A stretch of 64,000 nt of DNA from Vermamoeba vermiformis (GCA_045837725.1 JBEWZL010000166.1:248001-312000); one strand, 5' to 3'; positions 39,629 to 52,838 are shown, counted from the first letter of the stretch. Made by a program: numbers and translations. Notes: generated by a model not told the origin, from the letters alone.

Positions 39629-40425
39629 CAGGACATGCGGATAATAATACAACGAACATAATAATAATTTTGTGAATAGTAATCAAAGAATAATAACTAA
39701 TAGGGCCTTAATCCCTCGAAAAAATTAATAGCTGGTGTTCGAGCGGAGTTTGGCTTGGCGTGTAATATATACAAGTCAAATAGATCGGCGAGCATAGTCT
39801 TGAAAGGAGACTAGGACTCGCTTCAATGTAAATAAACAAAAGTTGCTAATCTGCCTTTGAAAGAAGATCCTTTACTAATTTCGCGATCTGGCGCACTACC
39901 AGCCTTCGCGGTGCACATCTTCCTCTTATTTAAGAAAGAATAGAACAATTAACCGAGGTACACGTGTCAATCCTATTTTTGGCGCCGTTGTGTTGTAATT
40001 TGCTTGGGCATGATTCTTAATTAAAGATTTCGAGTGAAAGACAAGGCAACTCGAATATTATATTACTACTTCCACAATTGGGGTAATAAATTCGAAGTTT
40101 CGTGAACTCAAGCACAGTTTGCTCGATCCATTTCTGACTCCGCATCTAGCTTCTAAGGTACTTTATATCGCTTCTAAAGCGACAATATTATTAAAGCACA
40201 TTTTTAAACCATTTTTATGTTGATAATGCCCGTTAATAACGCTTTTGGGCCTACATCCGCAAGCGAGTCTTGTAAAATAATTTTTGTTCTGTTTGCCCAA
40301 TACTTAATATCTTTTTGTTGGCATTAATGTATATACACATGTATATTATAGCCATTATAAATGATTTTAAAATTATTCTTACATATCCGACAGAATTATT
40401 GATTATTTTTAACATATCATCGCAG
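39629..40425. other. Largest gene-free stretch
   Basis: 797 bases with no convincing open frame. A TTTTGGCGCC (E2F-like) lies near 39977 next to a degenerate palindrome copy (TACACGTGTCA, near 39959). CGCAG just before the next ATG looks like the end of a leader intron. Confidence 0.5.
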
Positions 40426-42352
40426 ATGACGGACAGTAATTTAAAGAGAAGTGCAGCAACACGCTGGGTGAATGGATGTATACTTAGGGTACGCATATTT
40501 AGCATTATTAAGTCTCCAGAATATCTAGTAACTCAAGTTTCTCGTGCAATCCGAGATCGCCTTGTTGTTCATGAATAAGAGCTCATCTCTGGCAAGTAAC
40601 TAACCTCTCTACCACTAGAATGGCTCTAGAATGTACTATCAAGCGTGTTCATTTGAAGGCACAGAATACCACGTCTTTGATCCTGTTTTGCTTAACGGAG
40701 AAGATGCGCTACTGCCTCTCGGACGAATAATCAGTACGTACTATAGCGAGGATGATAGTATGTTATATATATTAAACACAATGCAGGTATGTGGGAGTGT
40801 GGTAAGAAGAAGTTTGTGGACATTGAATGGTTTTACAGATCCAGCGATGTAATCAGTACGTGTCATTAATCTCGCTTAACCTCGCCAATATACTTACATA
40901 TACCATCCAGAGACCATACAATACTTCTACCCCGAGGAGCTTGAAGAGTTCTTGACAGCCAATCCTGGATTTGAAGAGCTGGTGTTGAAGCGCGAGGTGC
41001 AAGTCGACGAACTGACCCGCGCCAATGATCCGAGCAGCGACAGCGCTAGTCGCAACAACACAGTGCCTGGCAGTCCTGTTGAGGCCGCGTCTAGCGAATC
41101 AGATTTGATTGATCTCAATGCCAGCACGGAGCAGTTCAACATCGTCACGAACAGCGCGGTGGTGGATCTGACGAGTGAGGACGACGAACACAAGAAGAAG
41201 CGAGGACGAGGACGACCGCGCAGCATGTCTAACTCGCGAGCATCAAATGGCAGCACACCTGCAGCCACGTCAAGTGTCAATGGTCACGACAGTCCTCCGC
41301 GCAACAGAAAGAAGCGCGGACCAAACTCTAAGAACAAAACAGAGGAGTTGGCTAGTCGATTCAACGGCACGATTAGTGACCCCAAAATCATGCTCGAGTA
41401 CGTCAAACAAGCTGCAGCCAATGAGGTGTTTGCGTCTAGTCATGCGGACAGCAATTATCCCTCGACACTCGCGCGAAAATGTGTCGTGGAGCACGTGACA
41501 CGTGTCCCAGACAACAAAGTGTTCGAGAAGCAGCCCTCGCATTATTTCTATCGCAAGTTCTTCGATCAAACCACGTGTGAGCTGCGTGATGTGGAAGAAT
41601 ACAAAAAGTTAGCGCCGACTGAAGTGGCACGCAAAGCTTACAAGACTGCAAATATGGTTTACAACAGACCTGGAGCGAGCAATGGAGCTGAGGCACAGCC
41701 AGTGCCACGGTTCACTGCGACTGGCGAGACCGCGAGTGACATGGACAGCGATGAAATTATGAACACACCGCAGGACAATCACGCCAAGTCTGGTCCGCCA
41801 GTCAAGCGAAGGAAGTTGGACAACAATCGCGAGAGTGTGCAGCACGCGAAGGGCGGAAAGACTGGCGCGAATGGAGTGCACGAGCTGCAGCTCAACGACA
41901 ATCACAATGTAAATACCACAACACAAGCCGTTGCAGCTAATTCGAACACGAATCGTGCGCTGAAGAATTACTTGAGCTACGACAAGAGCGAGTCGAGTGA
42001 AGGCGAGTCAGTGAAGACAGCTGCTGGCCCGTCAAAGGGTCGCGGTCGCAAGCGCAAGGCCCCAGAGCTGACCAACCCCGAGTACATGGAGAGCTTGAGA
42101 ATTGAATACAACAACAGCACGACCGTCACTAATGCGAGCAACAACACGAACATCGCACCGCTGAAACAACCGACACACACGGCGACCATAGACTTGATAT
42201 TGGATGACGACTATCAGGGCTCAAGTGAGGTGCAGATGTTAGAACGGGCCGTGGAGAAAGTGCATGAGGCCGTGGATCTGAGTCGGCACGCGTTAGAAGC
42301 GTTCAAAAAGCAGATTGCAGTGCGCATTCGTGCTTTAGAAGAACTGAGTTAG
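40426..42352 (+). CDS. BAH-domain, AT-hook chromatin protein
   Basis: Exons 40426-40488, 40619-40733, 40787-40855, 40911-42352 give 562 residues. Residues about 22-110 are a BAH domain: MYYQACSFEGTEYHVFDPVL, LPLGRIISMWECGKKKFVDI and EWFYRSSDVI. Further BAH-like text appears later (PSTLARKCVVEHVTRVPDNK, then SHYFYRKFFDQ). Two AT-hook-type motifs, KKRGRGRPRS and KGRGRKRKAP, indicate binding to AT-rich DNA. The region between is disordered and Asn-rich, and the C-terminus is a short coiled coil. Such proteins usually read nucleosomes or methylated histones. The BAH call depends on the splice at 40733/40787; reading through would destroy the WFYR motif. Confidence 0.78.
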
Positions 42353-42676
42353 CACGGCTGAAGTGACTCGTTGCTAATCAATAGATATAACTCTTCGCTA
42401 GTGCAGCTTGAAGAAAAACGCTAATTTTGGATAATTTTCGAACCCTTGTAATTGTAAAAAATGATTGTAAAAATAGATTTTTGGTACGATCTGCAGCGTC
42501 TAGTTTAAGAATTAGCCATTTCAATTCACATACTTAGCTCTTTAAATACAACAAGATAAGCGTATACTGTACACATCTGCCGCCTCGTGCAAGGTTCAAA
42601 TTAATAAAATTTCAAACTGCAAATTATTGTTTTAGGCAAGAGAACAAACACAACACCTCCAATTACAATAACACAA
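42353..42676. other. Spacer, no gene seen
   Basis: 324 AT-rich bases with the BAH gene's 3' end and the next gene's leader. Confidence 0.5.
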
Positions 42677-42907
42677 ATGGGCAGTAGGTTCACTTCAACT
42701 ACAGATGCTCAAGAATACGTCATAACTTGTTTTGCGGCTGACGCCCCCTACGTTCAAGATCTGTTGCGTAGTAAAGGGATCAAGCTTTGTAGTGAGGTGG
42801 AGCTAAACGGAAAAGTATCGATGGTAGTACTGTCTCCTTTTGATTTGCAAAGCCTGAATCTCCCTCCAGAGACAAATGTGCGTAGACCAGTCCTGTGCAG
42901 AGCGTGA
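42677..42907 (+). CDS. Small hypothetical protein
   Basis: A single-exon ATG frame of 76 residues (MGSRFTSTTDAQEYVITCFA...). It is preceded by a CA-rich leader like those of neighbours and followed by an AT-rich tail. Composition is that of a small folded alpha/beta protein: no signal peptide, no membrane helix and no known motif. Codon use does not stand out. It may be a genuine short gene or a chance frame. Confidence 0.45.
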   Translation: MGSRFTSTTDAQEYVITCFAADAPYVQDLLRSKGIKLCSEVELNGKVSMVVLSPFDLQSLNLPPETNVRRPVLCRA

Positions 42908-43104
42908 CGTGATGTAAATTTTGCTTGGATCTATTGCTACTTGCAATATTGTAATATATTAGTAAATATAGAAATTACTCTTTTCCCAAGCAGCTGCAAT
43001 GTTACAAAAACTGAATTCGTAAAACTCGCCTACAAAAAATTTGCCTCTCTTTTCGTGCTAAACGACTAATTTATTTAAAAGAAAACAACCCAGATGAAGT
43101 GGGT

Positions 43105-43998
43105 TTACAAGTCCAATCCCATTTGAGCCTTGAGGGCCAAAGCCACCTCGCTCAAAGTGTCAAAATCAGTCGACACGCTGACTGGACGCCACTCCTCGAG
43201 CTCAGCCATCTGATCTCTCTTCTTCTTGATGATGCCAATGACTGAGTCCTCGCCCAGAGGAAGGCGAAGAGGAGGTTTGGCGGACTCGATGACCTTGTGA
43301 ATGGCTGCAGCGGCTTTCCAAGGGTTGCCAGGCTCGTGACCTTTGAGACTTTGACCGATCTGGGCCAGGAACCCAACACTAGGAGCGTACTCGGGATGTT
43401 TCACTGCAGGTACACCCTCTTCGAAGGCACGCTCAACGAAAGCAGACTTAAACGAGCCTGGCTCAACGATGGTGACGCGCACATTGAAGGCAGCGACTTC
43501 TTTGGACAATGCTTCCGAGAGTCCTTCAATGGCCCACTTGCTGGCATGATAGAGCGAGAATCCAGGGTGCGCTGTTTGACCACCGACGGAGCTGATTTGA
43601 ATGATGTGGCCGCTCTTCTGTTGTCGCATGATTGGCAGCACTTTTCTCGTCATGTTGATCACGCCGAAGAGATTGGTGTCCATCTGTTGGTGGATCTGCT
43701 GTTCAGTGACCTCTTCCAGGGCACCGAATTGACCGTAGCCAGCGTTGTTGATCAGCACGTCAATGCGACCAAACTTCTGCACCGTCTTCTCAACTGCAGC
43801 GCTCACTGATTTGAGGTCAGTGACATCGAGTGCCAACGCTAGAGCAGTGCTAGGGAAGTCCTTCTCGAAGTTTGCGACCTTGGATACATCTCGCGCAGTG
43901 ACGACGACTTTCTGATTGGCTTTGAGGAAATATTCCGCGAATGAACGACCCAAACCGGTGGAGCAGCCTGTGATGAGGTAGACCTTGGAAGCAGACAT
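43105..43998 (-). CDS. Classical short-chain dehydrogenase/reductase, intronless
   Basis: 297 residues in one exon; the start MSASKVYLITGCSTGLG fits the family, although the frame is open upstream to 44133. Rossmann motifs are complete: TGCSTGLG (cofactor), LDVTD, NNAGYG, the catalytic Ser (SSVGG) and Tyr/Lys (YHASK), and IVEPGSFKS. After the second beta strand comes TARDVSK, so NADP(H) is likely. The sequence resembles bacterial and fungal SDRs of the oxidoreductase/retinol-dehydrogenase type; the substrate cannot be told. In a region where comparable genes have three to twenty introns, the lack of any suggests recent arrival by transfer or retroposition. Confidence 0.92.
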   Translation of the reverse strand: MSASKVYLITGCSTGLGRSFAEYFLKANQKVVVTARDVSKVANFEKDFPSTALALALDVTDLKSVSAAVEKTVQKFGRIDVLINNAGYGQFGALEEVTEQQIHQQMDTNLFGVINMTRKVLPIMRQQKSGHIIQISSVGGQTAHPGFSLYHASKWAIEGLSEALSKEVAAFNVRVTIVEPGSFKSAFVERAFEEGVPAVKHPEYAPSVGFLAQIGQSLKGHEPGNPWKAAAAIHKVIESAKPPLRLPLGEDSVIGIIKKKRDQMAELEEWRPVSVSTDFDTLSEVALALKAQMGLDL

Positions 43999-44587
43999 TT
44001 CGCAATGATTAGTAGTTGATGGTGTTATTTGTTGTTGTTTGTAGTGATATTGGTTAACAACGTCTTCGGCCAGGGCCTTAAATGTGTTAGGGGCGGAGAA
44101 ATGGCGAATTAATTTTAACTGCCGAACTTCCATTTGTCCGCATCACTTCGTAACTCGTAACGGTAGATTTCGCAGCAATTTTTTTGTACGACCGCCTATC
44201 CAAACAGGTTGCAACGGATGCAGGAGTCCAAGTCCGTGGCATCAACGAAACTGAGTAAGCTCGAAATTAGCTGTTAAGGCGTCAAATTAAATCTTTCGGG
44301 TACAACGAAATGAATAGCTTGAGTGGAGATGAATGACGCTCAATTGAGCTTCCAATCTGGGCCCAGATCCAAACAAGTAGATGGGTCAAGCCTTACCAGC
44401 AATTATTTAACGCTAGAACGCTGAAGCCGTAGGGACAAACGCTGCTTGGCAATACCTTGACGCACATTACTCTGCAAACCGGCTCAAAGAAAGAAATTTA
44501 AGTTGAATCATCGAGCGGATGTTAGTTCGGATGTATGGATCAATTGTAAGACGTAAAGTTCGTTTACTTACGATACTATAAGCAACA
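43999..44587. other. Spacer, no gene seen
   Basis: 589 bases between the dehydrogenase leader and the 3' end of the transporter. No convincing open frame outside the dehydrogenase's upstream extension; a non-coding RNA cannot be excluded. Confidence 0.45.
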
Positions 44588-46558
44588 CTATTCGTTAATC
44601 AAAACGGGCTTGGGCTTGCGTTTTCGACTCTCAGTGACCGCGAGCACGAGATCAATGATGAGATTGAGGAACATGAGCGAGGCAGCAATGAGATACGTCT
44701 CTTGATAGCACGCAATGCCGTAGCACTGGTGACTCGGGTCATTGGGCTGCACGTGTGAGTCGTACAACTTGCCAGCCAAGATGCCTAGCCCAGCTGAACT
44801 GATGCCCTGCAAGATACATACCATTAGCACTGATCGATACATCCATAAAAGTAGTGCTTACAGAAGCAGTGATAGCACCGATGTTCGAGCCGTGATATTT
44901 GTCGCCAAAGTAATAGTTGAGCAACACGTTGTACGCGGGCCATGAACCTGTGCCACAAATGACACGTGTCAGAATACAGTACCTTTGAAGGGTTACATTA
45001 GTGTACCTCCGTAAGAGATGGCAATGGTAATAGTGCAGATCAGTAGTGTCAAAAAGTGATCGAAGAAAGCTAGCGCGATGAATGACAGCATGATGATGAT
45101 GTGCGGCACGAGAATGGACAAGGCTAGCGGCATTTTCTTTTGACTACTCACGACAGTTAAGTTCATTCTATGCAATAATATAGTGTACTAAATAGGACTT
45201 ACATGAGATCGATGATACCTCCCATAATAAGTCGTCCTAATAAATTAGCCAAGGAAAGAATGGTCACTAAAGTCGGTGCGGCCAATTCCGTGATTTTCCA
45301 AGCCTTATGCGCGGATCCAACAGTTGTAATGAAGAGATAACCAACCTAATATTATTGTAGGTTAATATTAAGCCATTTATGTAGATCTGGTACTTACGCC
45401 AACAGTGAATGAAAACGAGAAAAACATGCAGTAAAACTGCGGTGAAACTAACAATTTTAGACCTCCAACTACGCCATATAATCCTACGCGACCAGCACTA
45501 GGTACTTCAGTATTATTTGAAGCGTCTGTAGGGCTCGACAGTAACGGCTTGGATTCGCTGTCCTCAGTCCGTAACGAGACCTTAAAATGGTTAGGAGTGG
45601 TTAATATAATACAACTACATACTGGTTGCATAAAAACAGCGGCAAGTACTGCCAAGGAACTGAGAACAATTGCCATCGTCAAGAAAAACCCGATCAGATT
45701 CGCTCCGTCCTTGGTTTTAAAAAACAAATCGTAAATAATGCTTATTACGGCAGCACTTATTCCAAATCCACCGAATACAGCACCACTGACCTAAAGAAGG
45801 GTTAAGTACTTAATCGTTCGAATGCACAAGATCTTACTTTGCCTCGATGTTTTGTCGCCCAGTTCTTAGTATTTGTGACGACAGCACTAAATACGCAGCA
45901 GGATGTACCAAGAGCTAGTCATTAAATGAGCTTTAAATATTTTCGTAATGAGATCCATTTACGTACTGACTGTAGCATAAAACAAACCGACGATAATAGG
46001 TGATTGAGTAATAAGACCAAGAAGTGACGCGCGCAATAAGAAAAATCCACCTATTTGATTTGATTTGAGTTAGTTTGACGTAGGTCTTGTTGGTCGATCT
46101 GGATCTTACCGAACAAAAGCAATGCTCCAACACCTGTCGTTGGTCTTGGACCAAGCTTATCGTAAAAAAAACCAATCGGAACCGAGAAGATGAACCTACA
46201 ATCATTTTGAATTAGCTTCTCCAAGCGAGTTTACAACTAAAAGTTTACAACTACACGGATGCAGAGAAAATAATATTGTTACTTACGATCCCAAATTGCC
46301 AATAGAGCTAACAGTATTAATATTTGTTTCGGTGTAGTTTAACTGCTTTTTCAATTCGACCGAGTACGCACCAAAAGCATACGTTACGCCTAAACAAACC
46401 ATCATCATTATTCATTGTAATATTACAATATAATAAAATATAATATCATTATAGGATATTTATATACTATCATTAGTCTCGTATCACTTACCCATGCCGA
46501 GAGTGAGCAAAACACCCGTGAGTAGCGAGATCACTCGCCAAGCTGTACCAGTGGCCAT
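44588..46558 (-). CDS. MFS transporter, nodulin-like/oxalate-formate type
   Basis: The start is MATGTAWRVISLLTGVLLTL at 46558; about ten short introns follow. Recognisable transporter segments in order: GVTYAFGAYSVELKKQL, SVPIGFFYDKLGPRPT (the loop 2-3 MFS signature), ALGTSCCVFSAVVTNTKNW, RGKVSGAVFGGFGISAAVIS, a cytosolic loop with SLRTEDSESKPLLSS, GRLIMGGIID, SYGGSWPAYNVLLNYYFGD, GISSAGLGILAGKLYD, and a basic tail RKRKPKPVLINE. Twelve TM helices are expected. NWATKHRG and the GDKYHGSNIG loop resemble the plant nodulin-like/NFD4 family; the substrate is unknown. The intron between SYGG and SWPAY carries a TGACACGTGTCA. Confidence 0.8.
44960..44971. repeat. TGACACGTGTCA palindrome, intronic
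   Basis: Perfect 12-mer in an MFS-gene intron, about ten bases before the minus-strand acceptor; the last copy in the window. Confidence 0.95.
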
Positions 46559-46760
46559 TAAATTAGACTTGGTAATACTCGTCGAGGCTAGGGACAAATA
46601 ACTATCATAATGATTACAAACTTATTTTTCGGTTTCGCGTAATAAAATTACTCCTGATTGCATACCTATAAAATACTTGCCAAATTTGGTAACTCGGGCA
46701 CACTGTAACACAGCAATGCTTCAACCGACGATGAATCTTGCCGCCTTAGCTTCATGTTGA

Positions 46761-49700
46761 TTAAGGGAAGGCAATATTAACGAGTTTTTCGGCCAGATCT
46801 CGACACTGAGCACTTTGATCCATGTTCGCTATGGTTTGCAACAGAGTACGGGTCTGAAGTATAGTAGCGTCATTGTCGAATAATGAAGACAGTCCTGCTT
46901 CGACTGTAAATAGTGCTCCCAACAACTTAAGACCTCCAAATCGGACCTAGATCAACATTAAGTACGAGGGACTATACTAGGGCCCTGTATTACCTCCGCA
47001 GCACTGTCCTTGCATGCAGCCACACTAATCGCTAGGAGATCTTTGAATGCAGGAACTAAACGATCTTTGGCTTGGTACACGAGTGTGAATAAAAACTACA
47101 ACCAGTTACTTAAAATCGTAAAAATGTTGTTTGAACGTACCTGCAAATAGGAGGACTTCAAAGGCACATTCGACGATGCATAAAAAGCCTTTTCAGCGGG
47201 CGCTAAGACAACATTGGTCAATTTGTCCACGGCACTCGGCGTCAACATCTTCAACGAGCTGATGAATGCGTTCACAACACAGATCTTGAACTGCGTGTCA
47301 ATTTGCACATTAAGCAGCGTCTGCTTGGTGTTCGTGAAGACATTGACAAGGGATGTTAACTTGTTGGTGAAGTGCACTTTGTTCTGTGACACCTGATCCG
47401 AGTCAGTTGTTGGAAGGTCCGTGATCTCTTCAATCTTCGGCTTCTGAGTGGCACTGACACCCGGCACAATGCTGCTCGGAATGGCGTCGAGGGCTGTTTT
47501 GATGAATATGCCCAAACAGTCTATGCAGCCCATTTGCAACTTCTGCACTTCCGCATCGGTGGCGGGTATTGTCAGTGGTCTCTGAATCAATTCGAACAAC
47601 GTGTCAAATGTCTGACTGGCCTCAATTGATGTGCCATGCAATAGCAATATGTGACACGTGCTGTAAATCAATGCCTTGGTCTGCTTCACATTGTCTAGCG
47701 TCATCATTCGAGACCTATGCATTGATCGTTAGGGTCGCTTCCAAAGTACATTTCCCACAACACTTACTGCAACTCTTGCACGATTAACGGCATCGTCAAA
47801 GTTGGTGGACATTTGCCAAGTGTTTCTGCAGACAACTTGCGCACGTCATCGAACTCGAGATCGGCAAGGATTCTAAGTTAGTAGTGTTAGTGCCTTGCAT
47901 AACTTGCGCGAGTGGTTACCTTTCAAGCAATGAATCAATCAGTTTTGGCTCGTCAACAGCAATATTCTCAAACGACTTGACAGACAACGTTCGCAACACT
48001 AACAACGGAGCCAATCGATCGAAGATCATGTTTTGCAGTACAAATGAGTCCGATTCGGTTAACATTTTTTCGTCAACTCTGAAATATTATCTTTAGCTCG
48101 TATTATGCAATCGGCTGTACCTACCTTTGCTGTATTTGCATTCGATTCTGCAACAGAGGGAATATTACTGTAGGATAGTTTGAGAAGTGCAGTGACAGAC
48201 TTGAGATGAATTTGACGGTCAAGTTGTCTGACGGCATGGCAAATAATCGTGCGAGTGTCTTGTCAATCAATTCGGGCCACACTGACTCGGGTGCTTTGTC
48301 AGCCCATTGTGACAGCAGTTGAAACAATCGCTCGGCAATGTCGTATTTGACTTCTACACGAACGTTAATATCTTCATAAAGAGCTATTGTTAGCACTTAC
48401 TTTGTTCAACAGGCTGTGCTGGACCACCAAACAAACTGTTCGGGTCCACCACACTCGATTTGGTTGGTTCACTGGCACGCCTGCAGTTTGAATGTGAGAC
48501 AACCGCGCGTCATCTAAACAATACGTACTTGGCGCAATCGAGCACGACGAGAATGTAATTGGCATTAGCGGTGCCTGTGAGGAGGTTCACAAGCGCTTTC
48601 TCGGCTGCAGAACGTGTTTTGACATTGGTGCTCGTGGTCATATCGATCAACTTCGGGATTATAAATTCAGGCTCTACGCATGGTTAGAACTAGCTACGTG
48701 TGTATTATCAAGCTGTACCTAATTGACTGAACAATGTCGCAGCGTGCACTCGCGAAGTCAATTCTTCGTCTGACAGCCTCGTCAATAATTCTTGCGCTAT
48801 GATTTCGCTTCAAATATGTTAGTTATGAGAAAACAGGTACCATCAACTCCTCTTACTTGACTTTTTTGTTCTCGAATGCGATTCTCTTCTGCAATCTGAA
48901 TACTTCGGACAACACATTCAGCACTTGATTTCTCTTTGCAGCGCTGTCTCCGTCCAGTACAGTGAACAGCGCATTCAATCGATTGGGCATACTGTGGAAT
49001 GTGAGAAATATCGTCACAATATATATATATTATATGTTGGTGCTTACTTGACTAGCAGTTGAGCGATCAATGCTACGACAGCCTTATTGATATCTCCAGC
49101 GTCCTCGAGCATCAACAGCAAATTGTCCAATAGACCAGCAGTCTGATGCGGTTAGATCCTATGAGTTAAAATAATAGCATTGTCTTACATCAATATTAGG
49201 ACAGCTCGGGATTAAGACCTGAATCAGATTGACGGCTAGCTCTTGAATGGGAGGGTACTTGCGATTGATCTTTAAACGGAAAATTAGAACGACTCGGTCA
49301 TATATCCGTGTACGTACCAATGGCAACAAGGTGTCTAAAAATGACTTCTCAAGCACAGACATGAGCTTGGCAATGTTATTTTGTTTGTACTTTCCAACAA
49401 TCAATCCAATACACACTAACACTCGCGTGTTGTGTTCATTTGCCGCTGCTTCTTGGTGCTTGCTACGTGCACCAGACTAAACTTCGTTAGATCATAATTG
49501 ACCACAATAATAGAGACATACCTGTAACGTTGACAACAACGAGTTCAACTCCTTGTAAATGTTCTTCTTGACGTACGCATTGTCTTCCATCAAGTACGGT
49601 GAGAACATGGCCCACGTGACGGTCAATACTCGTTCTAGGTCTTCTTTGTCTATGAGATACATTAGCATATTTAAGTAATGGAAGCACTCGTTTTGGTACC

Positions 49701-50955
49701 TTCAGGATCAGTCAGAGTTGCGTAAACTCGATTGATGTTGTTGAGAATATTTTTGATGTGCGTCAAACACACGGTAAACAACGGTCGATGTTCTTCGTAC
49801 CACTGCATAAATAACGTATTGATTAGTTATAGTGGACGCTATTGATAGCATGGACTAACCGCTATCAACTGTTGAATGAATTCAAGCAGCTTGGGAACAT
49901 TTGAAATGAACTGTGCTTGTTTCTTCAGCTCATCTAATCAACATATTAGCAACAATTGTTATTCTAAGCAATGCACGGCATACCTTTCGGCACATCGTTA
50001 TTATCGAGCAAGTCCTCATTCTCGTCCTGATCTTCGAGCAGAGTGTTGTACGAGGCTATCGCGAGTGCATAAGCCAGCGAGGAGAAACAATCAGCAGCCG
50101 TCACTGTCAACATGGTGGCTTGACTTTTGTTGTCTGATGTTTTGACACCGTCATTCACGACACACTGCAAGAGTGGCGCGAGGAACATCTTGAATGAAAT
50201 GAGCTGCGTGATCATCGAGCTGTGAATTCGTGGCAATTTGAATCCCATGGCAGGGGCCTCCTCTTCTACTTCGCTAATCAATTTGGATGTTTTTTCTTTC
50301 CTTTTCTTTTGTTTGTTTGACACGTTGAGCGAGGTGTCAATTAACGTGCGAAGAATTGAGACTGCTCCGAGCTTGGCTTTCTTGTCTGAACTCTTCATCT
50401 GTACTATGAATTCATTTGCTACTAATAGATCGTGCTTTTCATAGAGCCAATTGATTATTCTTGTAATTGGCGCAGTATTGTCAGCTTGAGTGGATTTTGA
50501 GGCCTGGATCTCGGTCAGAAGGACTGCTTTCTTTGGTTATTTACGTACCCTCTCAAATAAAGATGACATGATAGTATGCATAGAAGTCGGCTTCGCATTT
50601 ACACTCAAGTGAAGGGACCAAAGAGATTGAACGAGTGGATCTGAAAATTTTATCAGACAGAATATTTTTAAAAATTCATTCTTAGGCGCACGCTAAAAGA
50701 GTATTATGCTTGCAAATTATAAAACAATATTAAATAATTTGGCTTCCAGTATGAATTGAGATCCGTATATTTACTAAAATTACCTGAATACTCATGCTGC
50801 TTCGATAATGCTACGTTGAAATCACGTTCTTCGCAGGATAATAAAATTAATAGGGCCTTTCCAATAGACAACCGAGGCATGCTATCAAGAGAGTCTTGGA
50901 TCAAGTTGGTCGATCTGGAAGACACGTCCGACGGCTCCCTCCATTTGATATCCAT
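46761..50955 (-). CDS. Large HEAT-like repeat protein, family unassigned
   Basis: The start is MDIKWREPSDVSSRS at 50955 and the stop at 46761 follows LVNIAFP; about twenty short introns separate the exons, which together encode roughly 1,000-1,100 residues. The exons are a series of amphipathic helical pairs typical of HEAT/ARM solenoids (for example RKYPPIQELAVNLIQVLIPS, EKALVNLLTGTANANYILVV and FTNKLTSLVNVFTNTKQ), with a basic insert NKQKKRKEKTSK and an acidic one. No catalytic motif is seen. It could be a nuclear transport receptor, a TOR/PIKK chaperone subunit or a ribosome-biogenesis scaffold; I cannot choose. Exon coverage by open frames is good but I did not phase each splice. Confidence 0.65.
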
Positions 50956-51109
50956 CTTATGATCTAATAGTTGTCATATATGTTCACGAGGCGACACGTT
51001 ACAATCGACAATGAAATAATATATAGGAATGAATTTGAGCGGGATCTCAAGTTTAATTGCGAGTCGTTCAAAAAAAGCACAGAAAGCCAATATTTTCAAT
51101 TTTGAATTA

Positions 51110-52838
51110 ATGACAACAATGAAAGACAATTTTGGAATAGAAATATCTACTAATAACGCGGAATGTGTTGAATGGATTAGCAAATTCAATATAGATGTGA
51201 TCAGGTATTCAAAAGAGTTCATCGGACACCTTAAGAAGGCTCGCGAATGCGACCCATCGTGCATAACACCAAGAATATTCCTGGCGTCATTGTAAGTTAA
51301 CTGTTCACTGATAATTAATTAAAGTAACGCTTCACTGAAGCGGCGTACAGATTTACAAATTAATCAATAATTATCTAAAATTCCCTTTCAAATATTCGAA
51401 TAATTTTTAAATGTAATTATTTAGTCGTGAGACGAAAAGAAAAATGTCCGAGAAGGCAGAAAAACTGAAGAGAAAGATAGATCAAGGAATATACAGCGCC
51501 AACGAGCGTGAACGGCTAATATTGGATGGGTTATCTGCCTTTGGAATTGAAGATAATGAAAGAGCTGCACAGATCCACTTAGAGGTACGGAGAATTTCAA
51601 TTTGTGCTCAAAAATATCTAATCGATGCCAGATCGTATCAAAATATCCTACAGACCTGTACTCCGTTAAGCGCGGTCAAATCTGCGCTTTTTATGCCTGC
51701 AATCCTGACCTAATGTTTGCAATTGCGGAGAAAGCGTACAATTTCAATCCAGATCAGCCTTATCTCAAAGCAATGTATGCTTTTGCTCTCGGCGAGGTAT
51801 TTACCCAACTTCATGCAATTGCTCTTAATCTAACAATATTGATAGACCGGCAAAGTTGATGAAGCGGAAAAAATCGCACGACTAGCCTTGAAAGAAAATG
51901 AATCGGATCCGTGGGGTCATCACGCACTCGCACATTGTTTGCTCGGTCAGGGCAAAGCTAGGTATGGTACCAACACCATAATATTACTCTACCATGCATT
52001 GACACTCACAACAGGGAAGGTGCAGACCTACTGAAGAACATGAGTCATCACTGGGATGGCTTAACCTCGTTCATGTACACGCACAACTGGTGGCACTTGA
52101 CTCTCGTAAGTTTGATATTGAATGGCGTGATTGTAGACTAACTTTGACTTGTAGTTCTACAGCGACCTCTGCGAGCCCGTGGATAAAATATTGGAGATTT
52201 ACGACAAGCGACTGTGGACTTGCAACAAGAACTGCGAGCAAGATCAATTCAACGTGTCACTACTGCTCGTTGGACTCGATGTGCACGATGTGTGCTGTGA
52301 CGTTGAACGTATGAAAGAGCTCGCTGAGTACCTCACTGTTGAAGACACGTGGCACATTGAATTCGTGTTGGACTTGATGATCGTGTACATCTTCGCGAGA
52401 CTGAACATGACACAGAACGTGCAGATCATGGAAGAGAGCATGAAGAAGTTTATTCGAGACTTCGGCAAGTCAGAGCAGTTTTTGACACTTTGGTTGACGG
52501 CGTCAAAAGCTATTCAATTGTACGTCGCTGGAAAGTACGCTGAGAGCGCTGCTTCGTTCGAGAAAGTCGTCGATCATGCGATTCAATTTGGAGGGTCACA
52601 GGAACAGCGCGATATCATTCAAGAACTTTATATTGCTGCGCTATCAAAGAGCGAGCAGAGGAAGCACTGGGAGCTCGCACGACAGATCTTGAACCAAAGA
52701 CTGGAAGAACGACGCGTGCCTCTGCGGCTGAAACAACTTGCTATCGTAGAAGAGAAACTTGGCGAAAGTTCAAATGGACTACCTAAAGACCGAGGGTTAA
52801 AAACAGATCGCGATCAGATTCTGGATCGTGAACCGTAA
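51110..52838 (+). CDS. TTC38: Tetratricopeptide repeat protein 38
   Basis: Exons 51110-51291, 51425-51584, 51632-51796, 51846-51961, 52015-52105, 52155-52838 give 465 residues, the length of animal TTC38 (469). The ATG at 51110 is preferred on length; an in-frame ATG lies at 51029. TPR-type helical repeats fill the protein (YPTDLYSVKRGQICAFY, NPDQPYLKAMYAFALGETGK, DPWGHHALAHCLLGQGKARE). The histidine-rich stretch HNWWHLTLFY matches the NYWHWALYL block of TTC38, and VDHAIQFGGSQEQRDII matches its IVQLGGSNAQRDV. TTC38 is widely conserved from bacteria to animals but has no firm function. Confidence 0.88.

Noticed and set aside
40734-40852. Open frame STYYSEDDSMLYILNTMQ in the BAH gene
   Set aside because: Splicing it out restores WECGKKKFVDIEWFYRSSDV, a clear BAH segment.
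45800-45830. GTTCGAATGC resembling a tRNA B-box
   Set aside because: No matching A-box or cloverleaf around it; it lies within the transporter gene.
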